The position numbers were made by a program, and so were the translations under genes. From an uncultured Prevotella sp. (GTDB taxonomy: Bacteria; Bacteroidota; Bacteroidia; Bacteroidales; Bacteroidaceae): a stretch of 64,000 nt of DNA. The stretch spans positions 62,001 to 126,000 of the forward strand of contig CAMHAM010000003.1 in assembly GCA_946183415.1 (NCBI GenBank), read 5' to 3'. The notes under the pieces were generated by a model that did no database searches, was not told where the DNA came from, and worked only from the letters and a program-made list of their open reading frames with translations. Positions 8,642 through 17,495 of this stretch are shown here, piece after piece (position 1 is the first letter of the stretch; each line of letters begins with the position of its first letter).

Positions 8642-9517
8642 TTATTTCCTCACGACCTTTCTGTTGTTCTCGATGACGATGCCTCTGGTTCCGCTGGTGG
8701 CTGACTGGCCGCTGAGGGTGTAGACCTGGGCACGGCTTGTAGAGGGCTGCGTGTTGTCGGGAGTGCTTATCCTCGTTGAGGAACCGGTCTTCTCCTTGAA
8801 CTCCTGGCGCGCTTTGGCCATTTGCTGCTGGAATCGCTCGTTGCCCTGCAGCTTGATGTAGAGCATCGAGGCGGCGATACGTGCTGCATCCACGTCGCTC
8901 TGCCAGTGATAGCCTGCGATGACGCGGCTCTGTCCGTGTTCGTAGGCGCGAGCCATAATCCCGTCGGTGGCAGCAGGGTTGATGTCTGTAAGCAGTAGCG
9001 CTGCCGTCCATCCCAGTGCTGTGTGGCCAGAGGGCCATGAGCCCTCGCCGGCATGCTTCTCCTCCTTTTCTGGCACGAGGGTCCCCTCATTATAATATAC
9101 GTATGGGCGCAGGCGCATGTGGTGTTTCTTGGCTCTCACGGTGACGCTGTCGCAGGTGCACGACACGTCTTGTAGCAGCTTGTAGATTTCAGGCGTGTCT
9201 TCCTTTGTGATGTCGAGTCCGAACATGGGACCGTAGATGTCGATCATCGTCTGCATGCCGTAGACGGCATCGTTGATGGCCATCTGTGCGCGCTCTTCGT
9301 TGAGGCGCTGCAGCTTTCCCCAGAGGTGCCGTGTCTGGTCGTACACAAATTCAGCCGACTCGAATTCTGGCGGGGCAGGCAGGAAGTTTGCGATATTGGG
9401 AAGTTCGTCGGAGGTGAAGAAAGGCGTGCCGTTTTTCTCGTCTTGTGCAGCCTGTGCTGCTATGTTTCCGCATACGATAAGGATGGCGGAAAGCATCCAT
9501 TTCATGTTCTTGATCAT
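8642..9517 (-). CDS. Class A non-specific acid phosphatase (PAP2 superfamily), secreted
   Basis: 291 aa with an N-terminal signal peptide ending near AAQA. The complete class A signature is present: K130-x6-R137-P138, P162-S-G-H165 and S197-R198-x5-H204-x3-D208, with H204 the expected phospho-acceptor. It should hydrolyse phosphomonoesters outside the cytoplasm. The last 30 residues (VYTLSGQ ... RKVVRK) resemble a C-terminal tail seen on many exported Prevotella proteins and on the GH43 enzyme at 47060-48823. The DUF4298 gene lies 14 bp upstream on the same strand, so the two are probably co-transcribed. Confidence 0.9.
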   Translation of the reverse strand: MIKNMKWMLSAILIVCGNIAAQAAQDEKNGTPFFTSDELPNIANFLPAPPEFESAEFVYDQTRHLWGKLQRLNEERAQMAINDAVYGMQTMIDIYGPMFGLDITKEDTPEIYKLLQDVSCTCDSVTVRAKKHHMRLRPYVYYNEGTLVPEKEEKHAGEGSWPSGHTALGWTAALLLTDINPAATDGIMARAYEHGQSRVIAGYHWQSDVDAARIAASMLYIKLQGNERFQQQMAKARQEFKEKTGSSTRISTPDNTQPSTSRAQVYTLSGQSATSGTRGIVIENNRKVVRK

Positions 9518-9531
9518 ATTCTTGAGTGTTT

Positions 9532-9837
9532 TTAAATGTTATCTGGTTCATGCCGACAGAGTTCCTGCATGCGGCCTTTCAGGTCGCGATGGTCAGAGAG
9601 CAGGTTCCATACGGCATCTTCAGAGAGCACGCCTCGCTTGAGGCCTGTGGGCAGCAGTCCGGCTTCGTCGTCGGCAAAGTCTTGTCGCCACTCGCTGCTG
9701 TTGTAGTATTCCTCGAGCTTGGCGACGTCTTCCAATGTGGCTTCATACTTGTCGATGGCAGCCGAAAGTTCCATCACTGCTGCGGAAGCGCGATTCAGTC
9801 TCTGCTCCATTTCCTCGATACGTTCTGTCTGTTTCAT
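9532..9837 (-). CDS. DUF4298 domain protein
   Basis: 101 aa from the ATG at 9837. The family pattern is clear: ERIEEMEQRLNRAS, then an acidic coiled-coil, LEEYYNSSEWRQDF, DDEAGLLP and LKRGVLSEDAVWNLL. Function unknown; small, cytoplasmic and largely helical. A TTG nine codons upstream overlaps the -7 box and cannot be the start. It is the first gene of a likely two-gene unit with the acid phosphatase. Confidence 0.85.
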   Translation of the reverse strand: MKQTERIEEMEQRLNRASAAVMELSAAIDKYEATLEDVAKLEEYYNSSEWRQDFADDEAGLLPTGLKRGVLSEDAVWNLLSDHRDLKGRMQELCRHEPDNI

Positions 9838-9861
9838 GAGCGGTTTATCAATTGTTTTCTG

Positions 9862-9869
9862 CAAATTTA
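9862..9869 (-). promoter_or_regulatory. -7 box of the DUF4298/phosphatase unit
   Basis: TAAATTTG on the minus strand, 25 bp before the ATG at 9837. Just upstream (9883-9912) AATGGTAC/GTACCATT forms a hairpin or operator-like inverted repeat covering the expected -33 position. Confidence 0.6.
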
Positions 9870-10011
9870 GGCATTAAAATTGAATGGTACAAGAATTCCC
9901 CTGCGTACCATTATTCTTTTTGAATTAATTAACTTGTAGCTTTCCTGAGTTACAGAAATTACAAATTATGTTTCAAAATCTGCAAAAATCTACCCTTTTG
10001 CCTTTCTATGT

Positions 10012-10042
10012 ATTGCAAGTTTCGGTTTTTTTTGTAATTTTG
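10012..10042 (+). promoter_or_regulatory. Promoter of the TPR/histidine-kinase-like gene
   Basis: ATTG (10012-10015), 19-bp spacer, TAATTTTG (10035-10042). Leader of about 65 nt. Confidence 0.6.
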
Positions 10043-10112
10043 CACAGCCTTTCTCCACATATTCGACGGGAAAGACAGTTGTCATGATAAAATAAGAGCA
10101 AGATTTTAGAGT

Positions 10113-12104
10113 ATGATTTTGAGAAAATATTTTTTGTTTGCAGCTATGCTTGTCATAAGCATAACGGTTGGTGCCCAGGAGCAGCCATCGGCTAAGGAGC
10201 AGGCTTTGATTCAGCGCGTTTATGAGACTCAGACGAACGGCAGTGACTCCGACTTCTACGATGCCCATAAGGCATTTATGGACTATCTGGAGCAGCGACA
10301 GGATTGGGAGAAGTATTACCGCATGTGGATGGGCCGCGTGATCTATGAGGTGAACCACAAGCGTTTCCACCGTGCCTTTATCGAGATTCACCTTCTGACC
10401 GATGACATCAAGGAGCGCCATCAGGAGCAATATCTTTACATATCCAATATGAGTATGGGATTCTTCTTTAACGGTCGCAACCAGCCGGAGATGGGAGAGA
10501 AACACTTTCGGCGTGCACTCCGGAATATCGATGCCGAGAAGAATCCCGTAGCGGTCTTCAACGCTTACCTCTCGCTGGCGCAGACGCTCAGCTTTAAGCG
10601 TCCTGCCGAGGCAATGGCGTGTCTCGACAGCCTGCCAAGGCAGATGCTGCAGAACCCGATGTATGAGAGCGGCGTGTTGGGCTACCGCTGCATTATCGCC
10701 AACAAGTTGGGCGACCGTCAGGCTTTCAACCGCTATTTCACCAAGTATGACAGCATCCGCCTGCATCAGCCCGAGCAGTTCAATGCTGCCAACCTTGAGC
10801 AGGTGATGGTGTGCTGGAGCCTGATGCAGAAAGACTACCGTCAAGCCCTCGCCTGGTGTGACTCCATCGATGTGCCCCTGATGGCCACGGAGCTGCGCAT
10901 CAACGTCTACGAGCAGATGGGCGACTGGCAGCGCGCCTTCCGTGCCTCAGAACTCAAAGACAGTCTTCAGCAGATAGGCAATCGCGAAGCCTTGGAGATG
11001 CACATGATGGATATGTCTAGCGAGATCGATCAGATCCAGATTGAGCAAAAGAAGGCTGAGACGAGGCGCATTCAGTTGATAATCGTCGGTCTGATGGCAC
11101 TGGCTATCATTGCCTTGCTCGTAGGTATGCTTGTCTATCGCCATAAGAAGAACCGCCGCTTGCAGGAGCAGTTCCTCCAGCTGCAGGAGGCACGTCGCAG
11201 CACGGAGGTAGGACAGGCCATCCGTCGTGCCTTCGTCACTACGATACAGGAAAAGCTGAAGTCGCCTATCAACGTGTTGAGGGGCTATGCACGCATTTTC
11301 AATAACCCCGATTTCCTCCTGAAACCTGAGGAGCGCGCCAAGCGATACAACGACATTCTTTCAGCCGCTCGCAGCATCGAGTCGCTGATGGATCCTGTGC
11401 TCGAATCCTATGCGAGAGGGGCGGCTGGTATCACAGACGAGGAGAAGGACATCTGTCGCGATGCCCTGCGCGGTCCTCTGCTCACGCTGATCAGCACGTC
11501 GGAAGTTATCATCGACGGACAAGGGCAGATTCCGCATGAAGAATATATTCAGCTGCGTGCAGGCGTATGCCGTGACGCCTACCATGTGGCTACCTCTACT
11601 CATCAGCTCCTGCTGTTCAGCCTCTATGGTGACGATTTCCCGACAACCAAGCCCGACTGCATCGGGTTGAACGAATTGGCTCACTCTGTCCTGAACAGTT
11701 ACGACCTGCAACCCTCAGCGATAGACAAGAACCGTATTCTGGCTATGGAATTTGCGACTGAGGTAGCCGACGACGTGACGGTCAATGTCAGCCCGCTATT
11801 GCAAGAGCTGCTGAACTGCCTGCTCGACAATGCCAACAAGTATGCCACCGGCGGCGCTGTGCTGATGAGTTGTCATGCTGATGCCAATGGCACTTATGCC
11901 ATATCCGTCAGCAACGAGGGTCCTGTCATTCCTGCTGAGGATGCCGAGCGCATTTTCGAGCCCTTCGTCCGTCTGTCGGCCTCTGAGCAGAGTCTGGGTA
12001 TCGGCTTGTCTTTGGCTCGCCGCCTCGCCATCTCAATGGGCTATACTGTCACCCTCGACACAGAATACACAGAGGGGGCGCGTTTTGTAGTCTCAGGAAT
12101 TTAG
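10113..12104 (+). CDS. TPR-containing histidine-kinase-like protein with degenerate catalytic motifs
   Basis: 663 aa. Signal peptide 1-21, a helical TPR-like periplasmic region (about 30-300), one membrane helix (about 321-343), a dimerisation helix region (about 370-435) and a C-terminal HATPase domain. At the phospho-acceptor position the motif reads FVTTIQEKLKSPINVL, with E380 where His is required. In the ATP lid the first Asp is replaced (N601 in NEGPVIP), while the N-box (LNCLLDNANKYA) and GIGLSLARR are kept. I infer it is not a normal autokinase and may be a signalling scaffold or partner. Only 24 bp separate it from the DMT exporter gene. Contrast the intact kinase at 28914-30860. Confidence 0.8.
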   Translation: MILRKYFLFAAMLVISITVGAQEQPSAKEQALIQRVYETQTNGSDSDFYDAHKAFMDYLEQRQDWEKYYRMWMGRVIYEVNHKRFHRAFIEIHLLTDDIKERHQEQYLYISNMSMGFFFNGRNQPEMGEKHFRRALRNIDAEKNPVAVFNAYLSLAQTLSFKRPAEAMACLDSLPRQMLQNPMYESGVLGYRCIIANKLGDRQAFNRYFTKYDSIRLHQPEQFNAANLEQVMVCWSLMQKDYRQALAWCDSIDVPLMATELRINVYEQMGDWQRAFRASELKDSLQQIGNREALEMHMMDMSSEIDQIQIEQKKAETRRIQLIIVGLMALAIIALLVGMLVYRHKKNRRLQEQFLQLQEARRSTEVGQAIRRAFVTTIQEKLKSPINVLRGYARIFNNPDFLLKPEERAKRYNDILSAARSIESLMDPVLESYARGAAGITDEEKDICRDALRGPLLTLISTSEVIIDGQGQIPHEEYIQLRAGVCRDAYHVATSTHQLLLFSLYGDDFPTTKPDCIGLNELAHSVLNSYDLQPSAIDKNRILAMEFATEVADDVTVNVSPLLQELLNCLLDNANKYATGGAVLMSCHADANGTYAISVSNEGPVIPAEDAERIFEPFVRLSASEQSLGIGLSLARRLAISMGYTVTLDTEYTEGARFVVSGI

Positions 12105-12128
12105 GAAAGGCCCGCACAAAAACCAGCA

Positions 12129-13049
12129 ATGACTTATATAGGTGAACTGATATCGATAGGAGTAGCTTTTTCGTGGACAGCAACAGCCCTGCTGAGTGAG
12201 TTTGGCTCAAAGCGGCTGGGCAATCTCACGCTGAATGTGCTACGTATGGCATTGGCACTGGTGTTCTCGCTGGTGCTGTTTGGCGTTGTTACAGGCAGCA
12301 TTCTGCCTCCAGGCGCTTCGGCTGAGGCTGCAGGGTGGATGCTGTTGTCAGGACTTGTAGGCTACGTGATAGGTGATTTCTGCCTGTTTCAGTGTTATAT
12401 AATAATAGGTTCGCGATACGGACAGCTTTTCATGACGCTTGCGCCTCTGACTGCAGCCCTGATGGCTTGGATGACGCTGGGACAGCAGATGGGGGCGATG
12501 AGCATTCTGGCCATGCTGGTGACGCTCTTCGGTATCGGTATCTCTGTGCTTGGGCGAGGCGAGCATCATAAGGTGTCGCTGAAACTGCCTCTCAATGGTG
12601 TCCTTTTCGCTATAGGGGCCGCAGTGTGCCAAGGAGTAGGACTGGTGCTCAGCAAGATAGGTATGGATCACTACGAACCCGTTGCAGATATGCCTGGATG
12701 GCTGGTGCCCTTCAGTGCCAATTTCTACCGTTGTGTTGCTGGCATTATCGGTTTCTCCGTATTGCTTTATTTTCGCGATGGAATGGCTCCTTTACGTGAG
12801 GCGATGCACGATAGAACGGGACTTTCTGTAGCTACCGCTACTACCATCTTTGGGCCCTTCGTGGGAGTGGGTTTCTCGCTGATGGCTGTGCAATATACGG
12901 CAGCGGGCATCGCCTCTACGCTGATGGCGATGACGCCGATAATCATTCTACTGCCGTCCTACTGGCTATTCCATGAACGGATAACCTGGAAGGCCGTACT
13001 GGGTGCTTTGATCTCTGTGATAGGTGTCAGCCTTTTCTTTCTCTCATAG
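12129..13049 (+). CDS. DMT (EamA) family transporter
   Basis: 306 aa with about ten hydrophobic helices arranged as two EamA repeats; the second begins near residue 160 (LNGVLFAIGAAVCQGVGLVLSK) and ends with ITWKAVLGALISVIGVSLFFL. This is a metabolite exporter-type inner membrane protein; substrate unknown. It follows the kinase-like gene by 24 bp and is probably in the same transcript. It is convergent with the RsbW-like gene (16-bp gap). Confidence 0.85.
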   Translation: MTYIGELISIGVAFSWTATALLSEFGSKRLGNLTLNVLRMALALVFSLVLFGVVTGSILPPGASAEAAGWMLLSGLVGYVIGDFCLFQCYIIIGSRYGQLFMTLAPLTAALMAWMTLGQQMGAMSILAMLVTLFGIGISVLGRGEHHKVSLKLPLNGVLFAIGAAVCQGVGLVLSKIGMDHYEPVADMPGWLVPFSANFYRCVAGIIGFSVLLYFRDGMAPLREAMHDRTGLSVATATTIFGPFVGVGFSLMAVQYTAAGIASTLMAMTPIIILLPSYWLFHERITWKAVLGALISVIGVSLFFLS

Positions 13050-13065
13050 AATGCTTTAGTTAAGA

Positions 13066-13473
13066 CTACTTTTGTATCACTTTCTCGATCGTCAATATAT
13101 TCTTATTGTCTACGTATTCATAGTGTATATCATCCATTTTACGGCGAAGGAGATAGATGCCAAGGCCGCCAATGGGGCGTTGTTTCCACGGCAGCGTGAC
13201 GTCGGGGCTCTTATGCTCCAGGGGATTGAAAGGCACTCCTCCATCTTCGAAACGGATAACGATACGGTCGGTTTTCTGGATTATCACATCCAGATAACCG
13301 TCTGAACCTTCAGGATAGGCATACGACGTTATATTCACGACAATTTCTTCGCATGCCAGCTGGAGAGTCAGGAATTCCTTCATGCGGCAAGAAGAAATTT
13401 CTGGCGTATTCAGGATGGCTTTAAGTATCTGGCGTGCCTGTCCTTTGATGGGTTGGAAATGCAGTTCACTCAT
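13066..13473 (-). CDS. RsbW-like ATP-binding protein (anti-sigma regulatory factor family)
   Basis: 135 aa from the ATG at 13473. It is a stand-alone GHKL ATPase: N-box ACEEIVVNITSYAYP, G1 box IRFEDGGVPFNPL and G2 box GGLGIYLLRRKMD. Family members are Ser/Thr kinases acting on STAS anti-anti-sigma proteins. No STAS or sigma-B-type gene is visible here, so the target is unknown. The start lies 2 bp downstream of the stop of the DUF4130 gene, indicating co-transcription with the DNA-repair pair. A start further upstream would overlap that gene by more than 100 bp. Confidence 0.82.
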   Translation of the reverse strand: MSELHFQPIKGQARQILKAILNTPEISSCRMKEFLTLQLACEEIVVNITSYAYPEGSDGYLDVIIQKTDRIVIRFEDGGVPFNPLEHKSPDVTLPWKQRPIGGLGIYLLRRKMDDIHYEYVDNKNILTIEKVIQK

Positions 13474-13475
13474 AG

Positions 13476-14249
13476 TCAATTCTTCTCTGTCATGTATTTC
13501 CAGTAGCGGCGGGGCATGTCTTGCAGTTGCTTGCGAGGATTCATGCGCTCCTTGATGCAGATGGCTTTGAAATAGGTACGCCAAAGGTCCTGCAGCAGCT
13601 GGTCGTCATGGCTGATGACGTCGTCGTTGAGTTTGCCGTTCTTTAAGTCGAAGGGCACAGCAGCTTCGTTTTCAAAGGTGATGTGGATGGCATCAGCTTT
13701 GCCATCGTAGTAGTATCCGTAGTGCCGTTTGGCGTCATAGATGAGCCAGGGCTGATCATTGAATCGGTCTTGGAAATGTTCGATAATGATGGGCAGCACG
13801 TTGTGATCAGGTGCAACAACTGCGAGGTAAGTGCCATCCTTCGCTTTCTGAAAGCGGATAAACTGTTTCATCCGTAGTTGCTCATGCAGCACACGGCGGG
13901 CGATATTCGTTACTGCCAGTACATCTGGATCGGCGAAATTCTTGGAGATGTCCCCTTGCTTGAATACCTTATACACATATTGGAACAACGGATTGTTCAA
14001 TTCTCTCTGCTCTGATAACCAACTGACGGATATCAGTTTCATCGCTTCCTGTGACAGATGTTTCTCCAATCCTGTCCATACGCGCCGAGCTTTTCCTTCG
14101 TTGGTATTTACTTGATAAGTATGGTCGCAGAATAGTGGCAGTGCGTCCCCTTCAGCCAATAGTTGCTCAGGCTGTTCTTTCAAGCTGAAGGCATCGAAAA
14201 CTGCTGTCAGCAGACCATCCATCGTTCCGTCAAATGTATATATTGTCAT
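13476..14249 (-). CDS. Probable DNA metabolism protein (TIGR03915/DUF4130 family)
   Basis: 257 aa starting MTIYTFDGTMDGLLTAVFDAF, the characteristic N-terminus of this family, with a C-terminal DUF4130 region (HFQDRFNDQPWLIYDAKRHYG and WRTYFKAICIKERMNPRKQLQDMPRRYWKYM). Members are found almost always next to the radical SAM protein TIGR03916, as here; the two reading frames overlap by 4 bp. The pair is thought to act in DNA repair or modification, but the reaction is not established. It is the second gene of the minus-strand operon starting at 15535. Confidence 0.88.
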   Translation of the reverse strand: MTIYTFDGTMDGLLTAVFDAFSLKEQPEQLLAEGDALPLFCDHTYQVNTNEGKARRVWTGLEKHLSQEAMKLISVSWLSEQRELNNPLFQYVYKVFKQGDISKNFADPDVLAVTNIARRVLHEQLRMKQFIRFQKAKDGTYLAVVAPDHNVLPIIIEHFQDRFNDQPWLIYDAKRHYGYYYDGKADAIHITFENEAAVPFDLKNGKLNDDVISHDDQLLQDLWRTYFKAICIKERMNPRKQLQDMPRRYWKYMTEKN

Positions 14250-15535
14250 TCGCTAAAGTTCAGTTTTAGTTGCATTTCTTCTGCAGCCCGTTTCTGTTGT
14301 GCCTTTGAGATGAGCAATGGGCGCAGTCGTTCTGGATGTAATTCATTGATACCAATGATGGGCTGCGAGAATAGGGAAGTTAGTTCGTTGCAGGTAATAA
14401 AGTATTTCGCCTTCTTCATCACCACCCCCATTTTCTTTAAGTCGTAGGATGTCAGACGGTTAAATCGTCTGGAGTTCACAATGAGCCAAGCCGACTTAGT
14501 GCCGAGGCCTGGTACTCTCAACAGCTGTGTATAATCGGCAGTATTGATATCCACGGGGAAAGCCTCTGGATGGCGTAGTGCCCAAGCCAGTTTCGGATCT
14601 ACTTCAAGGTCGAGATTTGTGTGCAGATCGTCTACGATTTCCTCTACTTTGAAATGATAGAAGCGTAGTAGCCAGTCAGCTTGATAAAGTCGGTTCTCGC
14701 GGACAAGCGGTGGCTGTTTCAATATCGGCAGTCGAGGGTCGTAGGTGTTTACGCTGACGTAACCAGAGTAATAGACACGCCGCATCGTGGGCTGTCCATA
14801 GAGCATCGATGACATCGTGAGGATATCGCGGTCAGTCTCTTTCGTGGCTCCTACAATCATTTGTGTTGACTGACCTGCTGGCACGAAACGAGGGGCATGC
14901 CGATATTTCTTGCGGTCCTCCTTGTTTTCCAGCACACCCTGCTGTATCATCTTCATTGGCTGGAACACACTCTTGTGGTCCTTTTCGGGAGCCAAAAGTT
15001 TCAGCGACTCCTCTTTGGGTATTTCAATGTTCACGCTCATGCGGTCTGCATAGCGTCCAGCTTCGTTCAATAGTTCCTGCGAACAGCCAGGGATACTTTT
15101 CAGATGAATATATCCGTTGAAACGGTGTACTGTTCGCAAATCGCGCGCTATAGCTGCCAATCGCTCCATTGTGTAGTCTGGATTGCGAACCACACCGCTC
15201 GACAGGAAGAGTCCCTCGATGTAGTTGCGGCGATAAAACTCCATGGTGATTTCCTCCAGTTCAGAAACGCTTAATGTAGCCCGTTTGATATCATTAGAGC
15301 GGCGGTTAATACAGTAGGCGCAGTCGTACATACAATGGTTGGTCAGCATCACTTTCAACAATGAGATACAACGCCCGTCATCAGCAAACGAGTGGCAGAT
15401 GCCCACACCACCAACGGTAGAGCCTACCATACCCTGCTTTCCCTTGCGCACAGTACCGCTCGACGAGCACGACACATCGTACTTCGCCGACTCTGCGAGG
15501 ATTCGCAGTTTTTCCATTGTTTTCTCAGTCAACAT
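14246..15535 (-). CDS. Putative DNA modification/repair radical SAM protein (TIGR03916)
   Basis: 429 aa from the ATG at 15535. The radical SAM cluster is NHCMYDCAYCINRR (C-x3-C-x2-C), preceded by a conserved KYDVSCSSSGTVRKG region. The C-terminal part has a helix-hairpin-helix (LLRVPGLGTKSAWLIVNSRR) typical of DNA binding. It probably uses S-adenosylmethionine to process DNA lesions with its partner at 13476-14249. The TTG at 15559 lies inside the promoter and is excluded as a start; an ATG at 15517 is possible. Its promoter overlaps the divergent promoter of the GNAT-MurQ gene. Confidence 0.9.
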   Translation of the reverse strand: MLTEKTMEKLRILAESAKYDVSCSSSGTVRKGKQGMVGSTVGGVGICHSFADDGRCISLLKVMLTNHCMYDCAYCINRRSNDIKRATLSVSELEEITMEFYRRNYIEGLFLSSGVVRNPDYTMERLAAIARDLRTVHRFNGYIHLKSIPGCSQELLNEAGRYADRMSVNIEIPKEESLKLLAPEKDHKSVFQPMKMIQQGVLENKEDRKKYRHAPRFVPAGQSTQMIVGATKETDRDILTMSSMLYGQPTMRRVYYSGYVSVNTYDPRLPILKQPPLVRENRLYQADWLLRFYHFKVEEIVDDLHTNLDLEVDPKLAWALRHPEAFPVDINTADYTQLLRVPGLGTKSAWLIVNSRRFNRLTSYDLKKMGVVMKKAKYFITCNELTSLFSQPIIGINELHPERLRPLLISKAQQKRAAEEMQLKLNFSE

Positions 15536-15552
15536 TATTTTTAGCTGATTTG

Positions 15553-15584
15553 GTTGCAAAGATACAAAATTTTTCGTAACTTTG
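15553..15584. promoter_or_regulatory. Overlapping divergent promoters (radical SAM gene minus, GNAT-MurQ plus)
   Basis: Minus-strand TATCTTTG occupies 15557-15564. Plus-strand TAACTTTG lies at 15577-15584 with GTTG 20 bp upstream at 15553-15556. The two promoters therefore share bases, and polymerase binding should be mutually exclusive. Confidence 0.65.
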
Positions 15585-15613
15585 CGGCAAAAAATAAAAA
15601 AAGGACACAGATT

Positions 15614-16897
15614 GTGAAAAATATTCGAAAGGCAGGAATTGGAGACCTACCCCGCATTCAAGAGTTGATAGAGTGTGGGCGTCAGAAGATGCGTGCCATG
15701 GGGAATTTGGAGCAATGGACTAACGGCCAGCCCAGTCAGGAAATTATAGAAGAGGATATTCGGCGAGGTGATAGCTATGTGATGATAGAGAATGACGAAG
15801 TGGTGGCCACCTTTGCTTTCAAGCCTGGACCCGATGTGACCTATACAAAGATATACGAAGGGAAATGGATCGACGACGTCAAACCTTATTATGTCGTTCA
15901 TCGTCTTGCCAGCGCCCCTGGGGTCCGTGGCGTACTGAAAGAAGTTCTTCGCTTCTGTTTCTCCCATACTGATAATATCCGTATCGATACCCACCGTCAG
16001 AATACGGTGATGCGTCATGCACTGGAGAAGAACGGATTCCGCTATTGTGGTATCATCTATCTGTTGGATGGAGCTGAGCGCCTCGCTTTTCAGTCATGCA
16101 AGTCAGTAGCGATTACAGAGCAGCCTTCAAACTATGATCATCTGGAACAGATGTCTGTTGTTGAACTGCTACATCATATTAATGAAGAGGATTACCGTGT
16201 TGCAGAAGCTGTGAAACTGGCTATTCCTCAGATACAGGCTTTTGTTGAGGCTGTAGAGGAGCGGATGAAGCTAGGAGGTCGACTTTTCTATATCGGTGCA
16301 GGCACCAGCGGGCGACTGGGTGTGCTCGATGCCAGTGAGTTGCCTCCCACATTTGGTGTGTCTGATACGAAAGTCATAGGTCTTATTGCTGGAGGTGATC
16401 GGGCCTTGCGCCATGCTGTGGAGAAGGCAGAGGACATGCCAGAACAAGGCTGGCTAGATCTGCAGCCCTATCACCCTACAGCCAATGATACTGTACTGGG
16501 AATAGCTGCGTCAGGCACTACACCGTATGTTGTAGGTGTCGTCAGGTTGGCGCGACTGAATGGACTGCTGACGGGTTGTATCACCAGTAATCCCCATACA
16601 CCATTAGCTCAGACATCCGATTTCCCCATTGAGACCATTGTGGGACCTGAGTTCGTAACGGGTTCTAGTCGTATGAAGAGTGGAACGGCTCAGAAGATGG
16701 TGTTGAACATGATTTCAACCACACTGATGGTACGTATGGGCCGTGTGCAGGGAAACCGGATGGTGAATATGCAGCTGACGAATGCAAAGCTTGTGGATCG
16801 TGGCACACGTATGGTACAAGATATGCTGGGCCTCAGTTACGAAGAGGCCCAGCAGCGCTTGCTTGAGGCTGGCAGCGTGGATGAAGCCTGCCATTGA
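15614..16897 (+). CDS. murQ: GNAT acetyltransferase fused to N-acetylmuramic acid 6-phosphate etherase (MurQ)
   Basis: 427 aa from the GTG at 15614 (VKNIRKAGIGDLPRI), which lies 30 bp after the -7 box. Residues 1-160 are a GNAT domain (QWTNGQPSQEIIEEDIRRGD, HRLASAPGVRGV, RIDTHRQNTVMRHALEKNGF). After a short linker, residues about 168-427 are MurQ: ITEQPSNYDHLEQMSV, a SIS fold with IGAGTSGRLGVLDASELPPTFG, and the two catalytic Glu positions (SELPP and AVEKAED). MurQ cleaves the lactyl ether of MurNAc-6P to GlcNAc-6P in cell-wall recycling. MurQ is normally separate, about 270-300 aa; here there is no stop or start between the domains. The stop abuts the convergent gene. Confidence 0.88.
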   Translation: MKNIRKAGIGDLPRIQELIECGRQKMRAMGNLEQWTNGQPSQEIIEEDIRRGDSYVMIENDEVVATFAFKPGPDVTYTKIYEGKWIDDVKPYYVVHRLASAPGVRGVLKEVLRFCFSHTDNIRIDTHRQNTVMRHALEKNGFRYCGIIYLLDGAERLAFQSCKSVAITEQPSNYDHLEQMSVVELLHHINEEDYRVAEAVKLAIPQIQAFVEAVEERMKLGGRLFYIGAGTSGRLGVLDASELPPTFGVSDTKVIGLIAGGDRALRHAVEKAEDMPEQGWLDLQPYHPTANDTVLGIAASGTTPYVVGVVRLARLNGLLTGCITSNPHTPLAQTSDFPIETIVGPEFVTGSSRMKSGTAQKMVLNMISTTLMVRMGRVQGNRMVNMQLTNAKLVDRGTRMVQDMLGLSYEEAQQRLLEAGSVDEACH

Positions 16898-17482
16898 CTA
16901 ATCCATTGCCGTGAGGTCTTCTATTTGGTCGATAATTTCCTGATATTGTCGCTGGGTCTTGAAGTGCAGGCTGAATCCCAAGATAGCTCCAATAGTGCCT
17001 CCAATTACACCGCCCCAGAAGAAGCCGTTGGCATAGTCATGATTCTGTTGATATGTTTCGTAGAAGAACCAGCAAAGCCATAGTATAATCATGGGAATAC
17101 CAACCAGCAGCCAGTTGCTATCGAATTTTTTGGCACTTGCCACCCTTTTACTTGCTTCCAGAAGGCTATGGTTCATCAGTCCTGGGTCGCTGATCTTGCG
17201 AGTATTGTAGAAGGTTGCGCTTGCACAAACTAGCATGATGATGCTCGTGGCAATCCAGAAGGGTATAGAGAGGTGACTCAGTACCACAAACGACCAATAG
17301 CCGTAAGGTACCATTAAGACGCACAGTCCCATGATGATGTAGTAGCGACGTGTAATGTTGTTCACTTCCTTCGTCATTGAGCGGCGCATGAGGCGGTCGT
17401 TTACAATCTCCTGCTTGTTAAGCTTATTCTTCAGCGTCTGCATCTGCTGGCGCATATTCTCTAACTCAAAATCGTTGTTCAT
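16898..17482 (-). CDS. Membrane protein downstream of an ECF sigma factor
   Basis: 194 aa. An N-terminal coiled-coil (ELENMRQQMQTLKNKLNKQ) is followed by about four membrane helices (near 50-66, 72-92, 122-142, 150-172) and a short basic tail. I do not recognise a named domain. It starts 13 bp after the ECF sigma gene, and such membrane partners often modulate the sigma factor, so an anti-sigma-like role is possible; no zinc motif of the classical anti-sigma type is present. Its stop codon abuts that of the convergent GNAT-MurQ gene. Confidence 0.7.
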   Translation of the reverse strand: MNNDFELENMRQQMQTLKNKLNKQEIVNDRLMRRSMTKEVNNITRRYYIIMGLCVLMVPYGYWSFVVLSHLSIPFWIATSIIMLVCASATFYNTRKISDPGLMNHSLLEASKRVASAKKFDSNWLLVGIPMIILWLCWFFYETYQQNHDYANGFFWGGVIGGTIGAILGFSLHFKTQRQYQEIIDQIEDLTAMD

Positions 17483-17495
17483 AATCGTCTAATGT

